Source: Peribacillus deserti (GTDB lineage Bacteria > Bacillota > Bacilli > Bacillales > DSM-1321). From it: 64,000 nt of DNA. A program made the translations under genes and the position numbers. The first letter of the stretch is position 1. Each line of letters begins with the position of its first letter. Positions 8,199-16,398 of this stretch are shown here, piece by piece. Under the pieces are notes generated by a model that was not told the origin of the DNA, searched no databases, and was given only the letters and a program-made list of their open reading frames with translations. The stretch lies in NCBI RefSeq assembly GCF_002863585.1, contig NZ_PGUY01000021.1, forward strand, positions 60,662 to 124,661, in the 5' to 3' direction.

Positions 8199-8558
8199 GC
8201 TGGTTGCCTTATGGCTGCAACAATAAAAAGATTCTTTATCTAATTTATATTTTAGTTTTTATAATGTTTTTTTGCCCGCTGGCATTCCTGGAGCTGATCT
8301 CCAACCATATAACAGCAAACACAGATAAGATCAGAACAGGAATCCCGTAACCGCTACTTCAAATCCTCTATTATGTAATACTAATGCAGAACAGGCTAGA
8401 CTACCAGGCATCATGCTTATATGATGAATAGTAAGCTTCATTAACCTGCCAAATACATCAATACCCCATTAAAAATGGCCGTAACAGCATAATTTTTTAC
8501 CGCCCCTTCATTCACTCGCAAAATTTCCCATTTATTGGAACCATCTTGACATGTGTAA
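8199..8558. other. Gene-free stretch with possible minus-strand coding debris
   Basis: No intact gene is seen. On the minus strand a stop-free segment near 8448-8560 (QDGSNKWEILRVNEGA..., ending LMYLAG) abuts the MITE and may be the tail of a gene cut by its insertion. A short hydrophobic segment (VLILSVFAVIWLEISS) lies near 8300. Both are weak. Confidence 0.25.
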
Positions 8559-9560
8559 GGCTCTTTTCTAAAAGATTGTTGTTTTTTAATAAGTTTTTTA
8601 CGGCACCCTATTGTTCAGTCAGGTCTATTGGTGCGTAAGGTGCGAGACTCCTTGATCCAGCTACAAGCTGAGACCCTCGAGTCATAAGCCAATCCGTCTA
8701 TGGGAGAAAAGCACTCCCCACAGCCGGCTCGTCTTATGCTTGGCTGACGCATAAGTGCGACTAAGCTTCTGTCTTCACTGTCGTTCGCCAATCAGCAAGT
8801 CTTCTTTATCGGGTCTCTGCCTGCCAATTTGTTTAGAATTTTATATCAATTGGGATTATCACTGAGTGTTTAATATTTATATGTTGGGCAGGCACCGCTT
8901 TCCGCTTTTCTGTGCGGGAGCAGCGGGTATTGTTCAGCTCCAAGGCTTTAGACCCTCGAGTCATAAGCCAATCCGTCCATGAGAAGAAAACCGCTCCTCA
9001 CGGCCAGCTCGTCTTATGCTTTTCAGGTCTCTGCCTTCCCTGAGAGTTTTTTGTGATAAAAGATAGCTAATCATGAGCTTCCTTAAGCAATGTTATTGGG
9101 GAAGGCACCGCTTTCCGCTTTTCGGTTTGTCCAGCTCCGGACTGACACCGCGGGTCTAGCCAATCGCCATTAAAAGGCAAAATCGGCCTTTCACTGCCGC
9201 TAGTCTTATGCCGGGCTAACGCACGATGCACAGGATGTGCGAGCCAGGCGGGGTCACAGGACGTGGCGTTACGAACGTGGTAAGGGCGACTAAGCTTCTG
9301 TCTTCGCTATCGCTTGCCAATCAGCAAGTCTTCTTTATCAGGTGTCTGCTTTTCTTTTAGTGTTTTGCCTCGACTTAAAAAAGATCATCATTCAGCTTTT
9401 GGATGGATCCTTTCTTGAAAAGCACCGTCCTCCGCTTTTCGATCAGGTGAGACCCAGCAGGCGAAGCCGAGGAGGCTCACCGCCCGCCCCGCGGAAAGCG
9501 AGCATCCTGGAGAGGAAATCAACCTCTTGTTCAATAGCAACAAAGTTTGCGAAAACAGCC
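8559..9560 (+). repeat. MITE family 1, long copy A (1002 bp) with target duplication
   Basis: The left end reads GGCTCTTTTCTAAAAGATTG and the right end CAAAGTTTGCGAAAACAGCC. The two form an imperfect terminal inverted repeat (about 18 of 23 positions). The flanking 8-mers are ATGTGTAA (8551-8558) and TTGTGTAA (9561-9568), identical at 7 of 8 bases. The interior is a mosaic of hairpin-forming modules shared with the copies at 28.5, 60.3 and 63.4 kb (CATAAG...CTTATG arms, and a block around GGCTAACGCACGATG). No transposase is encoded, so mobility would depend on an enzyme from elsewhere. Confidence 0.85.
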
Positions 9561-9619
9561 TTGTGTAAAAACAAAGTAAGCGATATAAGGTTTCTTATAT
9601 CGCTTGATTTTTTGCAGGC

Positions 9620-9985
9620 TTAATCTTGATCTTGGTCCTGATCTTGGTTTTGGTCTTGTTCAGAATCAGCATCCGCATCAGAACGGGATCTCACTCTGGA
9701 TCTAGAGTCTGAATCTACATTGATATCGATACAGAAGTCAACTCGTGCGTTACCGCTGTTAATAATTTTAGAGTTTGCATGAGAGCTGCTTCGGTTATTA
9801 TTTTTTAAATCGTTATCACTATCGTTGTTATTATCAGACCGGTTTTTTGTATCCACATCATTGTCAACATCGGTGTCAGACTTAGATCTGTTCCTTAGAT
9901 CATTGTCAATCGTAAAATCAACATTTGAATCCGAATTGGACCTGGAACGGCCGTTATTGCGGTTTCGTCTATTTTTAGCCATCAT
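9620..9985 (-). CDS. Asp/Asn/Ser/Arg-rich low-complexity protein, paralogue 1
   Basis: A 121-residue protein built almost wholly of D, N, S, R and V (DNDVDTKNRSDNNNDSDNDL). A more ordered segment near the C-terminus, NSGNARVDFCIDINVDSDSR, contains the only cysteine, and a run of DQ repeats ends the protein. The same segment occurs in the protein at 58547-58957, so this is a two-member family here. The minus-strand start ATGATGGC lies behind AAAGGGG. Function is not recognised. Similar acidic repeats occur in spore-surface proteins, which is only an analogy. Confidence 0.6.
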   Translation of the reverse strand: MMAKNRRNRNNGRSRSNSDSNVDFTIDNDLRNRSKSDTDVDNDVDTKNRSDNNNDSDNDLKNNNRSSSHANSKIINSGNARVDFCIDINVDSDSRSRVRSRSDADADSEQDQNQDQDQDQD

Positions 9986-10202
9986 ATATCCCCTTTCACT
10001 TTTTATAAGATAATTTATTCAAGATCTCATAAAAAGGAATGGACACTAACCCTATATTGAAGGATTTTTCTTATTTTTTAGGCATTTGGATAAGAAGGAG
10101 AAAATAATCAAGTCGTTTTAGAGACGGCTATACCAGTAAGAACGAAACATAGATCACTGACGATGCGGAAAATTTCAGCAGACGTCCGCTTACAAACAGG
10201 CG

Positions 10203-10826
10203 TCAATGAAGGGCCTGGACCGTGGAAATGGGATAAAGCCGGCCATTTAAAGCAAATGAAACCTTACCTGTCTCTTCTGATACTACCAGCACAAGTGCGT
10301 CTGTTTGTTCAGATATTCCAAGTGCAGCACGGTGTCGGGTGCCGATTTTTTTACCGATAATAATGGCCTGTGACAGCGGGAGGACACTTGCAGCAGAAAC
10401 AATTTGATTGGCCCTTATTAATACAGCACCATCATGCAGTGGATTACCAGGATAGAAAATGGTCTCAAGCAATACGGAGGTCAGCGGTGCTCCGACCATT
10501 GTTCCTTTTTGTACATAATCCTCAAGTGAATCTGTTCGTTCAACCACTATTAGCGCGCCATATCGGTGTTTGGATAAATTTTGGACAGAAACAGATAAAT
10601 CCTCGAATTTATCTGTAAATGCTGACAGATAGCAATTTAAATAAAAGTTTGCTGCTGCTGATTCAATGTTTATAAAGGTTGTTTTTATATCTTCTAGTTC
10701 ACCAAGAAGACACTGGTTTTCATTTCCAAGGACCTGAAGGCTGTCCTGCAGGTCTGCGATGATCCTATGGATGCCCTCGACAATTTGAGTTTTCATTGGT
10801 GAGAAATCACAGTTAATCTTATCCAG
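10203..10826 (-). CDS. cdaS: Sporulation-type diadenylate cyclase CdaS
   Basis: A DAC-domain protein that makes c-di-AMP from two ATP. The active-site motifs LHDGAVLI (DGA) and GTRHRAALGISE (RHR) are intact, and the regulatory two-helix N-terminal segment (MKTQIVEGIHRIIADLQ) is typical of CdaS/YojJ, as opposed to membrane CdaA or DisA. On the minus strand AAAGGAGGT lies 7 nt before an in-frame CTG at 10826. Starting there gives 207 residues, matching my recollection of B. subtilis CdaS. The upstream ATG at 10844 overlaps the ribosome site itself, so the open frame to 10943 is probably not translated. CdaS acts in the forespore. Confidence 0.85.
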   Translation of the reverse strand: MDKINCDFSPMKTQIVEGIHRIIADLQDSLQVLGNENQCLLGELEDIKTTFINIESAAANFYLNCYLSAFTDKFEDLSVSVQNLSKHRYGALIVVERTDSLEDYVQKGTMVGAPLTSVLLETIFYPGNPLHDGAVLIRANQIVSAASVLPLSQAIIIGKKIGTRHRAALGISEQTDALVLVVSEETGKVSFALNGRLYPISTVQALH

Positions 10827-11039
10827 AGAGAGACCTCCTTTCATGTAGATATCTACCGCGACTGGCTGGCTGTTTGGTAAAAAAGCTATTAATGGGTAGT
10901 ATTCGTCATTTTCTTTAAGATGATTTATCAGAAAAATTACCAATCCCGGGTTCAGGCAAGCGAATAAATATCTGGTTTAAAAGGGGTTCTTGTTAGGGAA
11001 TCTAATGTAAAACAGAGCAGCTTAGAATGGAGTGGGATT

Positions 11040-11434
11040 ATGGTAAAAAGGTCAATGGGGCCAATTCTCATTATAGTGGGGATTATCATTGTATTAGTTC
11101 TCATACTAATGGGGAGTTACAATGGCTTTGTCAATGCGGAAGAAAATGTCGATCAATCTTATTCTCAGATAGAAAATCAACTTCAGCGCAGGCTGGATTT
11201 AATTCCAAATTTAGTGAATACCGTTAAAGGATATGCGGCACATGAAAAAGAAACGATTCAGGCTGTTTCTGATGCGAGGGCCCGGCTTGCAGGTGCCAGG
11301 TCACCTGAAGAAGAGGCTACAGCAAATGCTGATCTGTCATCAGCATTGAGCCGGCTCCTGGTTGTTGTAGAAAATTATCCCGATTTAAAGGCAGACAAGC
11401 AGTTTACACAATTAATGGATGAGCTGGCCGGCAC
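11040..11434 (+). pseudogene. lemA: lemA, 5' part, interrupted by the 16-kb element
   Basis: The frame begins at ATG 11040 with an N-terminal transmembrane helix (about residues 6-26) and the LemA helical core ([40 protein letters not shown]). It runs to LMDELAGT, where the conserved continuation ENRIxVARxDYN is missing. The stop codon at 11436 comes from element sequence. The missing C-terminal part is found 16 kb away at 27601-27783 in the matching phase, and the two parts together would give about 191 residues, a normal LemA length. The truncated product keeps its membrane anchor but lacks the last third. Confidence 0.95.
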
Positions 11435-11437
11435 TTA

Positions 11438-11446
11438 ATAGATACG
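11438..11446 (+). repeat. Left terminal inverted 9-mer of the element
   Basis: ATAGATACG lies 3 nt inside the GGCAC junction and is inverted at the right end. It is a candidate recombinase core-binding arm. Confidence 0.65.
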
Positions 11447-11718
11447 TAATAGTTGGTCATAATTTGATTTTTGTAGTACACATATAGCTTACACTATATT
11501 TCGCCCAATTACATATGGTCAAAATTCAATAAAACACTCCTTTATTTATAAATTTTCCTCCAATTGATGTAACGACCAGTAAAAATTGAGCGAATTTGCG
11601 TTTTGTTAAAGCTAATGATTGTGAACAAATGTACATAAACTGACAATTGCTATGTAAAGATAAGGAGCTAAATACAGTTACTTAAGTGGAGAGAGGTGCA
11701 CCAATCCGTTGAATCATT

Positions 11719-12363
11719 TTATTCTGACAAACCATGTCTGACAGCATATGCAGCAAGCTGCACACGATTATCTAACTGAAGCTTCTCAAGAAGATTTTTT
11801 ATATGGTTTTTTACCGTATTTTCCGCAATCAAAAATCGCCGGGCAATTTCCTTATTTGTATCACCAGCTGCTACTCTGGAAAGGACTTCACGCTCTCTAG
11901 GTGTCAAAGCAAGAGGACTAACTTCCTCATAGATATTGCGACTACGGAAGCGATAGAGTAACCGGCTCGCTATTTCACGAGAGATTTCTGTATGGTTCCC
12001 AAGTAGGGCATGGAGATATTCAATCCAGTCATCCGGCTCCATATTTTTTAGTAAGTAACCTTGTGCTCCAAACTGAATCGCCGTAAACAAGTCTTTTACA
12101 TCATCTGACACAGTCAACATGACAACATGTATATGAGGAAAGGAAGACCGTATTTTTTTTACTGTTTCGAGTCCACTTAATCTGGGCATGTTTATATCCA
12201 AAAGAAGCAAATCGGGCTGAAGTTGGTCACAAAGTTCAATGGCTTCGATTCCATCAGTAGCTTCACCAACTATCAAAAAGGAAGAATCAGCTTCCAGCAC
12301 ACTTTTGATTCCTTCTCTTGCCAGTGGATGGTCATCCGCTATGATTACAGTAAAAGTTTGCAT
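11719..12363 (-). CDS. NarL/LuxR-type response regulator
   Basis: A 214-residue protein with an N-terminal receiver domain (IIADDHPLAREG acidic pocket, phosphoacceptor Asp in LLLDINMPRL) and a C-terminal LuxR-type helix-turn-helix (LTPREREVLSRVAAGDTNKEIA, then NTVKNHIKNLLEKL). Its ATG overlaps the kinase stop by 1 nt (TAATG), so the pair is translationally coupled. It probably reports a membrane signal to nearby promoters, and the divergent PepSY/YtkA genes are the obvious candidate targets (inference). Confidence 0.9.
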   Translation of the reverse strand: MQTFTVIIADDHPLAREGIKSVLEADSSFLIVGEATDGIEAIELCDQLQPDLLLLDINMPRLSGLETVKKIRSSFPHIHVVMLTVSDDVKDLFTAIQFGAQGYLLKNMEPDDWIEYLHALLGNHTEISREIASRLLYRFRSRNIYEEVSPLALTPREREVLSRVAAGDTNKEIARRFLIAENTVKNHIKNLLEKLQLDNRVQLAAYAVRHGLSE

Positions 12364-13157
12364 TATCGGTTCTCCTTTGTGACGATTATTTCGGTTCCGT
12401 CCTTTTGTCTGTTTGTTACCTGTAATGTTGCCCCAAGTTGCTTCGCACGTTCCTGCATAATAGACATTCCATATTTCTTGTCTGATTTCCCCGAGCTGTT
12501 AATTCCACTTCCATTATCGGCAATCTTTAATTGCCACCCGGCTTCCGTCCCTTTAATTTTTATGCACGCTTGAGAAGCTTTAGCATGTTTTCTAATATTT
12601 GCAAAAGCTTCCTGGATAATAGCAAAGACTTGTATTTCGTCTTTCACGGTAAATGAACCGTTTGGAATCTGTATTTCCGTTTCTACTTCAGTTCCTGTTA
12701 TTGAACTCCATTCGGAAAGCCATTTGGTTATCCTCGAATTAAGCGAATCGTCTATTTTTGGCTCAGACCGAAGATTAAAAATAGCTTGACGCACATTGCT
12801 ATCGATTGTGGATAGAGCCCGCGATGCTGCTTCAAAATCACCTTGTTTTAACTTGATATTTAGAAAGAAAATGGATTGAGCAATACCATCGTGAAGCTCT
12901 CTTGCGAGTCTTTCACGCTCCTCATATACGGCTCGTTTTGACTGTTCATTCACGAGTTTGTCATTCGTAGCTTTGATAATACGAAACATCCAAGATGAAA
13001 ACAAAAGTGAGAGCACGAAAGTAAGGATTGTAATATATAAATTTCCTGTTTCCATAGATAGCGACCCCAAAAGGAAAACGTGGCGAACGTATTCGAATCC
13101 CCCGATTAATAATGTGGGCAAAATTATACAAAGTAACTGTAAAAGACGATAGGACAA
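12363..13157 (-). CDS. Membrane sensor histidine kinase (HisKA_3 type)
   Basis: A 264-residue kinase with two N-terminal transmembrane helices (about residues 5-24 and 40-60) and no extracellular sensor domain. The H-box is RLARELHDGIAQSIFFL, and the HATPase domain has an N-box (EAFANIRKHAKA), a G1 DNGSGI motif and a G2 YGMSIMQERA motif. Short intramembrane-sensing kinases of this shape (LiaS/DesK-like) often respond to envelope state. It is cotranscribed with the response regulator. The signal is unknown. Confidence 0.9.
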   Translation of the reverse strand: MSYRLLQLLCIILPTLLIGGFEYVRHVFLLGSLSMETGNLYITILTFVLSLLFSSWMFRIIKATNDKLVNEQSKRAVYEERERLARELHDGIAQSIFFLNIKLKQGDFEAASRALSTIDSNVRQAIFNLRSEPKIDDSLNSRITKWLSEWSSITGTEVETEIQIPNGSFTVKDEIQVFAIIQEAFANIRKHAKASQACIKIKGTEAGWQLKIADNGSGINSSGKSDKKYGMSIMQERAKQLGATLQVTNRQKDGTEIIVTKENR

Positions 13158-13467
13158 GCTTGTTCTCTCCCTACTAATTTTTTATTCTTTTATAAGTATA
13201 ATAACCAAAAAAGCTCCATCACTGATAGCCCGTAAGGGCTATTTACATAAAAAGAGTGGTGGATTTACAATTGACTCGATACGGACGGAAAAAGAAGGTT
13301 TATTTTTGGTTTAAAGAGCAAACATGGATTTATTTATGCGAAGTGGTTTGTGAAGTAATGGTTTCTGATTAACGAGTGAGTAGGACCGCAAACCGGAAAT
13401 CTTGTTATTCACTATTTTATTTGATTAATGCGTATGCAAACCAATTATTTTTTTAAAGGAGAAGTAC
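13158..13467. other. Divergent region between the two-component system and the PepSY gene
   Basis: A hairpin ATAGCCC/GGGCTAT (13225-13242) without a long T run sits between the divergent units. A stop-free segment from TTG 13271 (33 codons, starting TRYGRKKKVYFWFKEQ) has no clear ribosome site and is probably not a gene. The PepSY ribosome site AAAGGAGAAGTAC ends the region. Regulatory DNA for both operons presumably lies here. Confidence 0.4.
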
Positions 13468-14838
13468 ATGGAGACAGTTCAAAGCACTACAATTGAAGAT
13501 AGGAAACAATCCGCCATCTCGGTATATCGGACGGTATGGAGATGGCATTTTTATGCTGGTATCATTTTTGCGCCCTTCCTTCTTATCCTGGCTATTACAG
13601 GGTCAGTTTATTTATTCAAGCCCCAAATCGAACAAGTAATTTATCAAGATTACTGGGTGGTTTCACCAAATGGAGAAAAACTACCAGCATCCCGTCAAAT
13701 CGAGGAAGTGAAAAAGTTATATCCAGATGCAGTTGTTACGTCATACCGTCCAGGTGAGAACTCAAACCGCTCAAGCGAAGTGGGCATAACTAATAATAAT
13801 GATTCCCTTACGGTATTTATTAATCCTTATACTGGTGATGCGTTAGGTGCGTTAAATAATAAAGACCGAATTATGGATAAGATTGAAGAATTTCATGGAG
13901 AACTGATGGCTGGAACTTTAGGGGACAGAATTGTCGAATTAGCTGCTTGCTGGGCAGTGGTGTTAATAGTAACCGGTCTGTTTCTATGGTACCCGAAAAA
14001 AAAATCGAAACTGTTAGGTGTTTTGGTACCCAGGTTTAATAAAGGGAAAAAGATTTTGCGAAGAGATTTACATGCTGTTCCTGCTTTTTGGATTGCTGGT
14101 GGTATGTTATTTCTAATTATGACTGGGTTGCCTTGGTCAGGCTTCTGGGGTAGTAACTTCCAATCATTCGCTACTAATACTGGGGCTGGGTATCCGCCTT
14201 CTATCTGGACGGGGAATGCCCCTACATCCGGCGTTAAAACAAAAGATATTGCCGATGTCCCGTGGGCAGCAGAAAACCTTGATGTACCAATTTCAAAGAT
14301 ACAAGGTTTTATTCCGGTTCCTATCGATGATGTGGTAGCAATTGCAAACCGGGAAGGTATGCATCCCAGTTATACCATAAGCATTCCGAATGAAAAAGAA
14401 GGAGTGTATACCTTATCTGCCTTTCCTCCAAAGGCACAAGATGAGGCTACCATTCATATAGACCAATATTCCGGTGCTGTTTTAGCAGATTACAGGTATG
14501 ATAATTATGGACTGGTAGGAAAAATAGTTGCATGGGGAATTACCCTTCATAAAGGTACTCAGTTTGGATTGTTTAACCAACTAATTAGCCTTCTTATTTG
14601 TTTAGGCATCGTCTTAGTTGCTGTAAGTGGTTTTTATTTATGGCTGAAACGGAAGCCTAAAAACCAAATAGGGGCACCAGTAGCACCAGGCATTAAGAAG
14701 ATGAAAGTATTTCTATTCATAGTAATCTGCTTAGGAATTCTTTTTCCACTAGTTGGTTTGTCACTTATTGTTGTGTGGCTACTTGATTTCTTGGTAATCC
14801 AAAGAATCGGTGCGGTTAAGAGATTTATGAATGCATAA
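13468..14838 (+). CDS. PepSY-associated membrane protein
   Basis: A 456-residue PepSY_TM-family protein. It has a first transmembrane helix near residues 30-50 (WRWHFYAGIIFAPFLLILAI), a large external region with PepSY-like repeats, two helices around 150-175 and 205-225, a second external part, a helix near 375-395 and a C-terminal hairpin of two helices. The family is linked to metal and respiratory functions in many bacteria, including siderophore reduction, but no single reaction is established. The start follows AAAGGAGAAGTAC. The next lipoprotein gene overlaps or abuts it, forming a two-gene operon. Confidence 0.85.
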   Translation: METVQSTTIEDRKQSAISVYRTVWRWHFYAGIIFAPFLLILAITGSVYLFKPQIEQVIYQDYWVVSPNGEKLPASRQIEEVKKLYPDAVVTSYRPGENSNRSSEVGITNNNDSLTVFINPYTGDALGALNNKDRIMDKIEEFHGELMAGTLGDRIVELAACWAVVLIVTGLFLWYPKKKSKLLGVLVPRFNKGKKILRRDLHAVPAFWIAGGMLFLIMTGLPWSGFWGSNFQSFATNTGAGYPPSIWTGNAPTSGVKTKDIADVPWAAENLDVPISKIQGFIPVPIDDVVAIANREGMHPSYTISIPNEKEGVYTLSAFPPKAQDEATIHIDQYSGAVLADYRYDNYGLVGKIVAWGITLHKGTQFGLFNQLISLLICLGIVLVAVSGFYLWLKRKPKNQIGAPVAPGIKKMKVFLFIVICLGILFPLVGLSLIVVWLLDFLVIQRIGAVKRFMNA

Positions 14839-14863
14839 TAATGATAAAGGATGTAGTTTTTCC

Positions 14864-15334
14864 ATGAAGAATAAAATACAATTGCTTTTTGTTTTAATAT
14901 TGAGCTTGTTTCTAAACGCATGCTCACTCAAGGAAGATGCTGCCGACCTATATCAAAAACAAAGTCCACTTGAAGCAGATATTATTATACCTAAAATTTT
15001 CTCAAGTAATACCCAGGAAAATATTAAAGTTGTCCTAACACAGGATGGTAAAAAGGTTGAAGGTGCTGATTATGTTCATTTTGAGATATGGAAACAGGAT
15101 GGTTCCCTTCATTACAATATGGAACAAGCCAAGGAAGTTGGAAACGGGATGTATGCTTTAAGTAAGGATTTCAATAGTAACGGTCTTTATTATATAAAAG
15201 TACATGCAAGTAATAATGGTTCAATGATTATGCCCCAAAAGCAGTTTGTCGTAGGGGAGTTAACGGAAACGGAAATAAAATACTTAAAACAAGATTTACC
15301 GAAAAATGATGCAGTTCCTGAACATCATCATTAA
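14864..15334 (+). CDS. YtkA-like/FixH-type lipoprotein
   Basis: A 156-residue secreted lipoprotein. The signal peptide (MKNKIQLLFVLILSLFLNAC) ends in the lipobox LNAC. The remainder is one beta-sandwich YtkA-like domain (NIKVVLTQDGKKVEGADYVH, YYIKVHAS) and a His-rich end (PEHHH) that could bind metal. An in-frame ATG at 14831 lies within the PepSY gene. I chose 14864 because it begins the signal peptide and has AAAGGATG upstream. Pairing with a PepSY protein suggests a shared envelope task, perhaps copper or heme related, but this is inference. Confidence 0.8.
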   Translation: MKNKIQLLFVLILSLFLNACSLKEDAADLYQKQSPLEADIIIPKIFSSNTQENIKVVLTQDGKKVEGADYVHFEIWKQDGSLHYNMEQAKEVGNGMYALSKDFNSNGLYYIKVHASNNGSMIMPQKQFVVGELTETEIKYLKQDLPKNDAVPEHHH

Positions 15335-15357
15335 AAATAGTAATATGGAACGGGTCG

Positions 15358-15380
15358 GCTGCCGTTAAGGTAGCTTTTTT
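15358..15380 (+). terminator. Terminator of the PepSY/YtkA operon
   Basis: GCTGCC (15358-15363) pairs with GGTAGC (15369-15374), followed by seven T. Confidence 0.8.
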
Positions 15381-15443
15381 TATCCCACAGAATACTACCT
15401 TTTCTAATACAGATGAAATAAGAAATGGCTTTTAAACCATTTC

Positions 15444-15821
15444 TTATTCTTTATTAGAAATGCGAAGCGCAACGTTTATATCGATTGGTTCTCGACCCAA
15501 TTTCTCCAATATAGTATTAGCTTTTCCAATCGACTCTTTTACTTTTTCTTTACGCCGGTTAAATTCATCCTCGTAAGTTTGCTCCTGAATTCGGTGTAGT
15601 TGGTCTCTGTTATGATTCATTATATATATCCTCTTGGCTTTTTTGAACAATTCCCTACTGGTTCTTATTTCCTCCTTAGTTCTTGTAGCCTCCAGGCTCT
15701 TCCTTATTTCACATAGCAACTTATCGACATTATTATTTACTCTTTTAATGTCTCCCAGAATTTCATCTCCCCTTATTATTTCTTTTTTTCGCCTAGATTC
15801 CTCAAAATCAAAGATTTTCAT
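15444..15821 (-). CDS. Charged helical protein of unknown function (element cargo)
   Basis: A 125-residue, highly charged and mostly helical protein (KVKESIGKANTILEKLGRE at the end, heptad-like runs through the middle), with no signal peptide or membrane segment. I do not recognise a family. It lies 10 bp behind the next gene on the same strand, forming a small operon that runs away from Gabija. The minus-strand ribosome site AGGGGAG precedes its ATG. Confidence 0.6.
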   Translation of the reverse strand: MKIFDFEESRRKKEIIRGDEILGDIKRVNNNVDKLLCEIRKSLEATRTKEEIRTSRELFKKAKRIYIMNHNRDQLHRIQEQTYEDEFNRRKEKVKESIGKANTILEKLGREPIDINVALRISNKE

Positions 15822-15831
15822 ATTTCCCCTC

Positions 15832-16194
15832 CTATAATGGCAGCAGTATATATCTATAGTCGCTATATTCCATGCTTTCGGTGATGTGTTCCGTTAAACA
15901 GTAAATCTCCCATTTGAATCCCTTCCAGATTGATAGCTTATGATACTCCAGCAAATCATCTAGGTCTCCATTAGTAAAACTAGGATGCAGGTGACCGTTT
16001 AAGACCCTAACAGTAATGTTTTTTCTATTAATTTGTGGCTTCGTTATAAGTGCTTCCATAAGACAGGTATATGGTTTACTAAACCATAATACTTTGACTT
16101 GGAATTGAACCAATATAGCCCCTGCTATACCTTTTGCTGCGCCCTTAATAAATATTAAAGCAAGCTCCTTATCTAGTTCTATTTGGGTATTCAA
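15832..16194 (-). CDS. Small protein of unknown function, divergent from Gabija
   Basis: A 120-residue protein with no recognised family. It has a Gly/Ala-rich segment (IKGAAKGIAGAILVQFQVKV), then a mixed alpha/beta pattern with several Trp and Tyr residues (LSIWKGFKWEIYCL). The TTG at 16194 has AAGGAG 8 nt upstream. A GTG three codons earlier overlaps that site. It is divergent from gajA with 204 bp between, so both may share regulation. Confidence 0.55.
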   Translation of the reverse strand: MNTQIELDKELALIFIKGAAKGIAGAILVQFQVKVLWFSKPYTCLMEALITKPQINRKNITVRVLNGHLHPSFTNGDLDDLLEYHKLSIWKGFKWEIYCLTEHITESMEYSDYRYILLPL

Positions 16195-16352
16195 AAGTTG
16201 CACTCCTTTCTAAGGATTACAACTTCATTTTATCGAACAAATGTTCTATTAGTAAATAAAAATATTATCAATTAGTACGAATACTTTTTGGTTTTAATGT
16301 GCTCTCCTATATTACTTGACAATTTATTCGACTGAATCTTGTGAATAATTGC

Positions 16353-16373
16353 CACCTATTGGTAGTATAGGTG
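16353..16373. promoter_or_regulatory. Inverted repeat before gajA (candidate operator)
   Basis: CACCTAT (16353-16359) and ATAGGTG (16367-16373) are perfect 7-bp arms around a 7-nt spacer, ending 25 nt before the gajA ATG. A TTGACA lies at 16316-16321. The position suits an operator or a leader hairpin. Confidence 0.5.
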
Positions 16374-16398
16374 TAAGAGTTTATAAGGAGTTGAATAT

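Noticed and set aside
15634..15837. 67-codon plus-strand ORF
   Set aside because: Shadow of the charged helical protein gene on the opposite strand.
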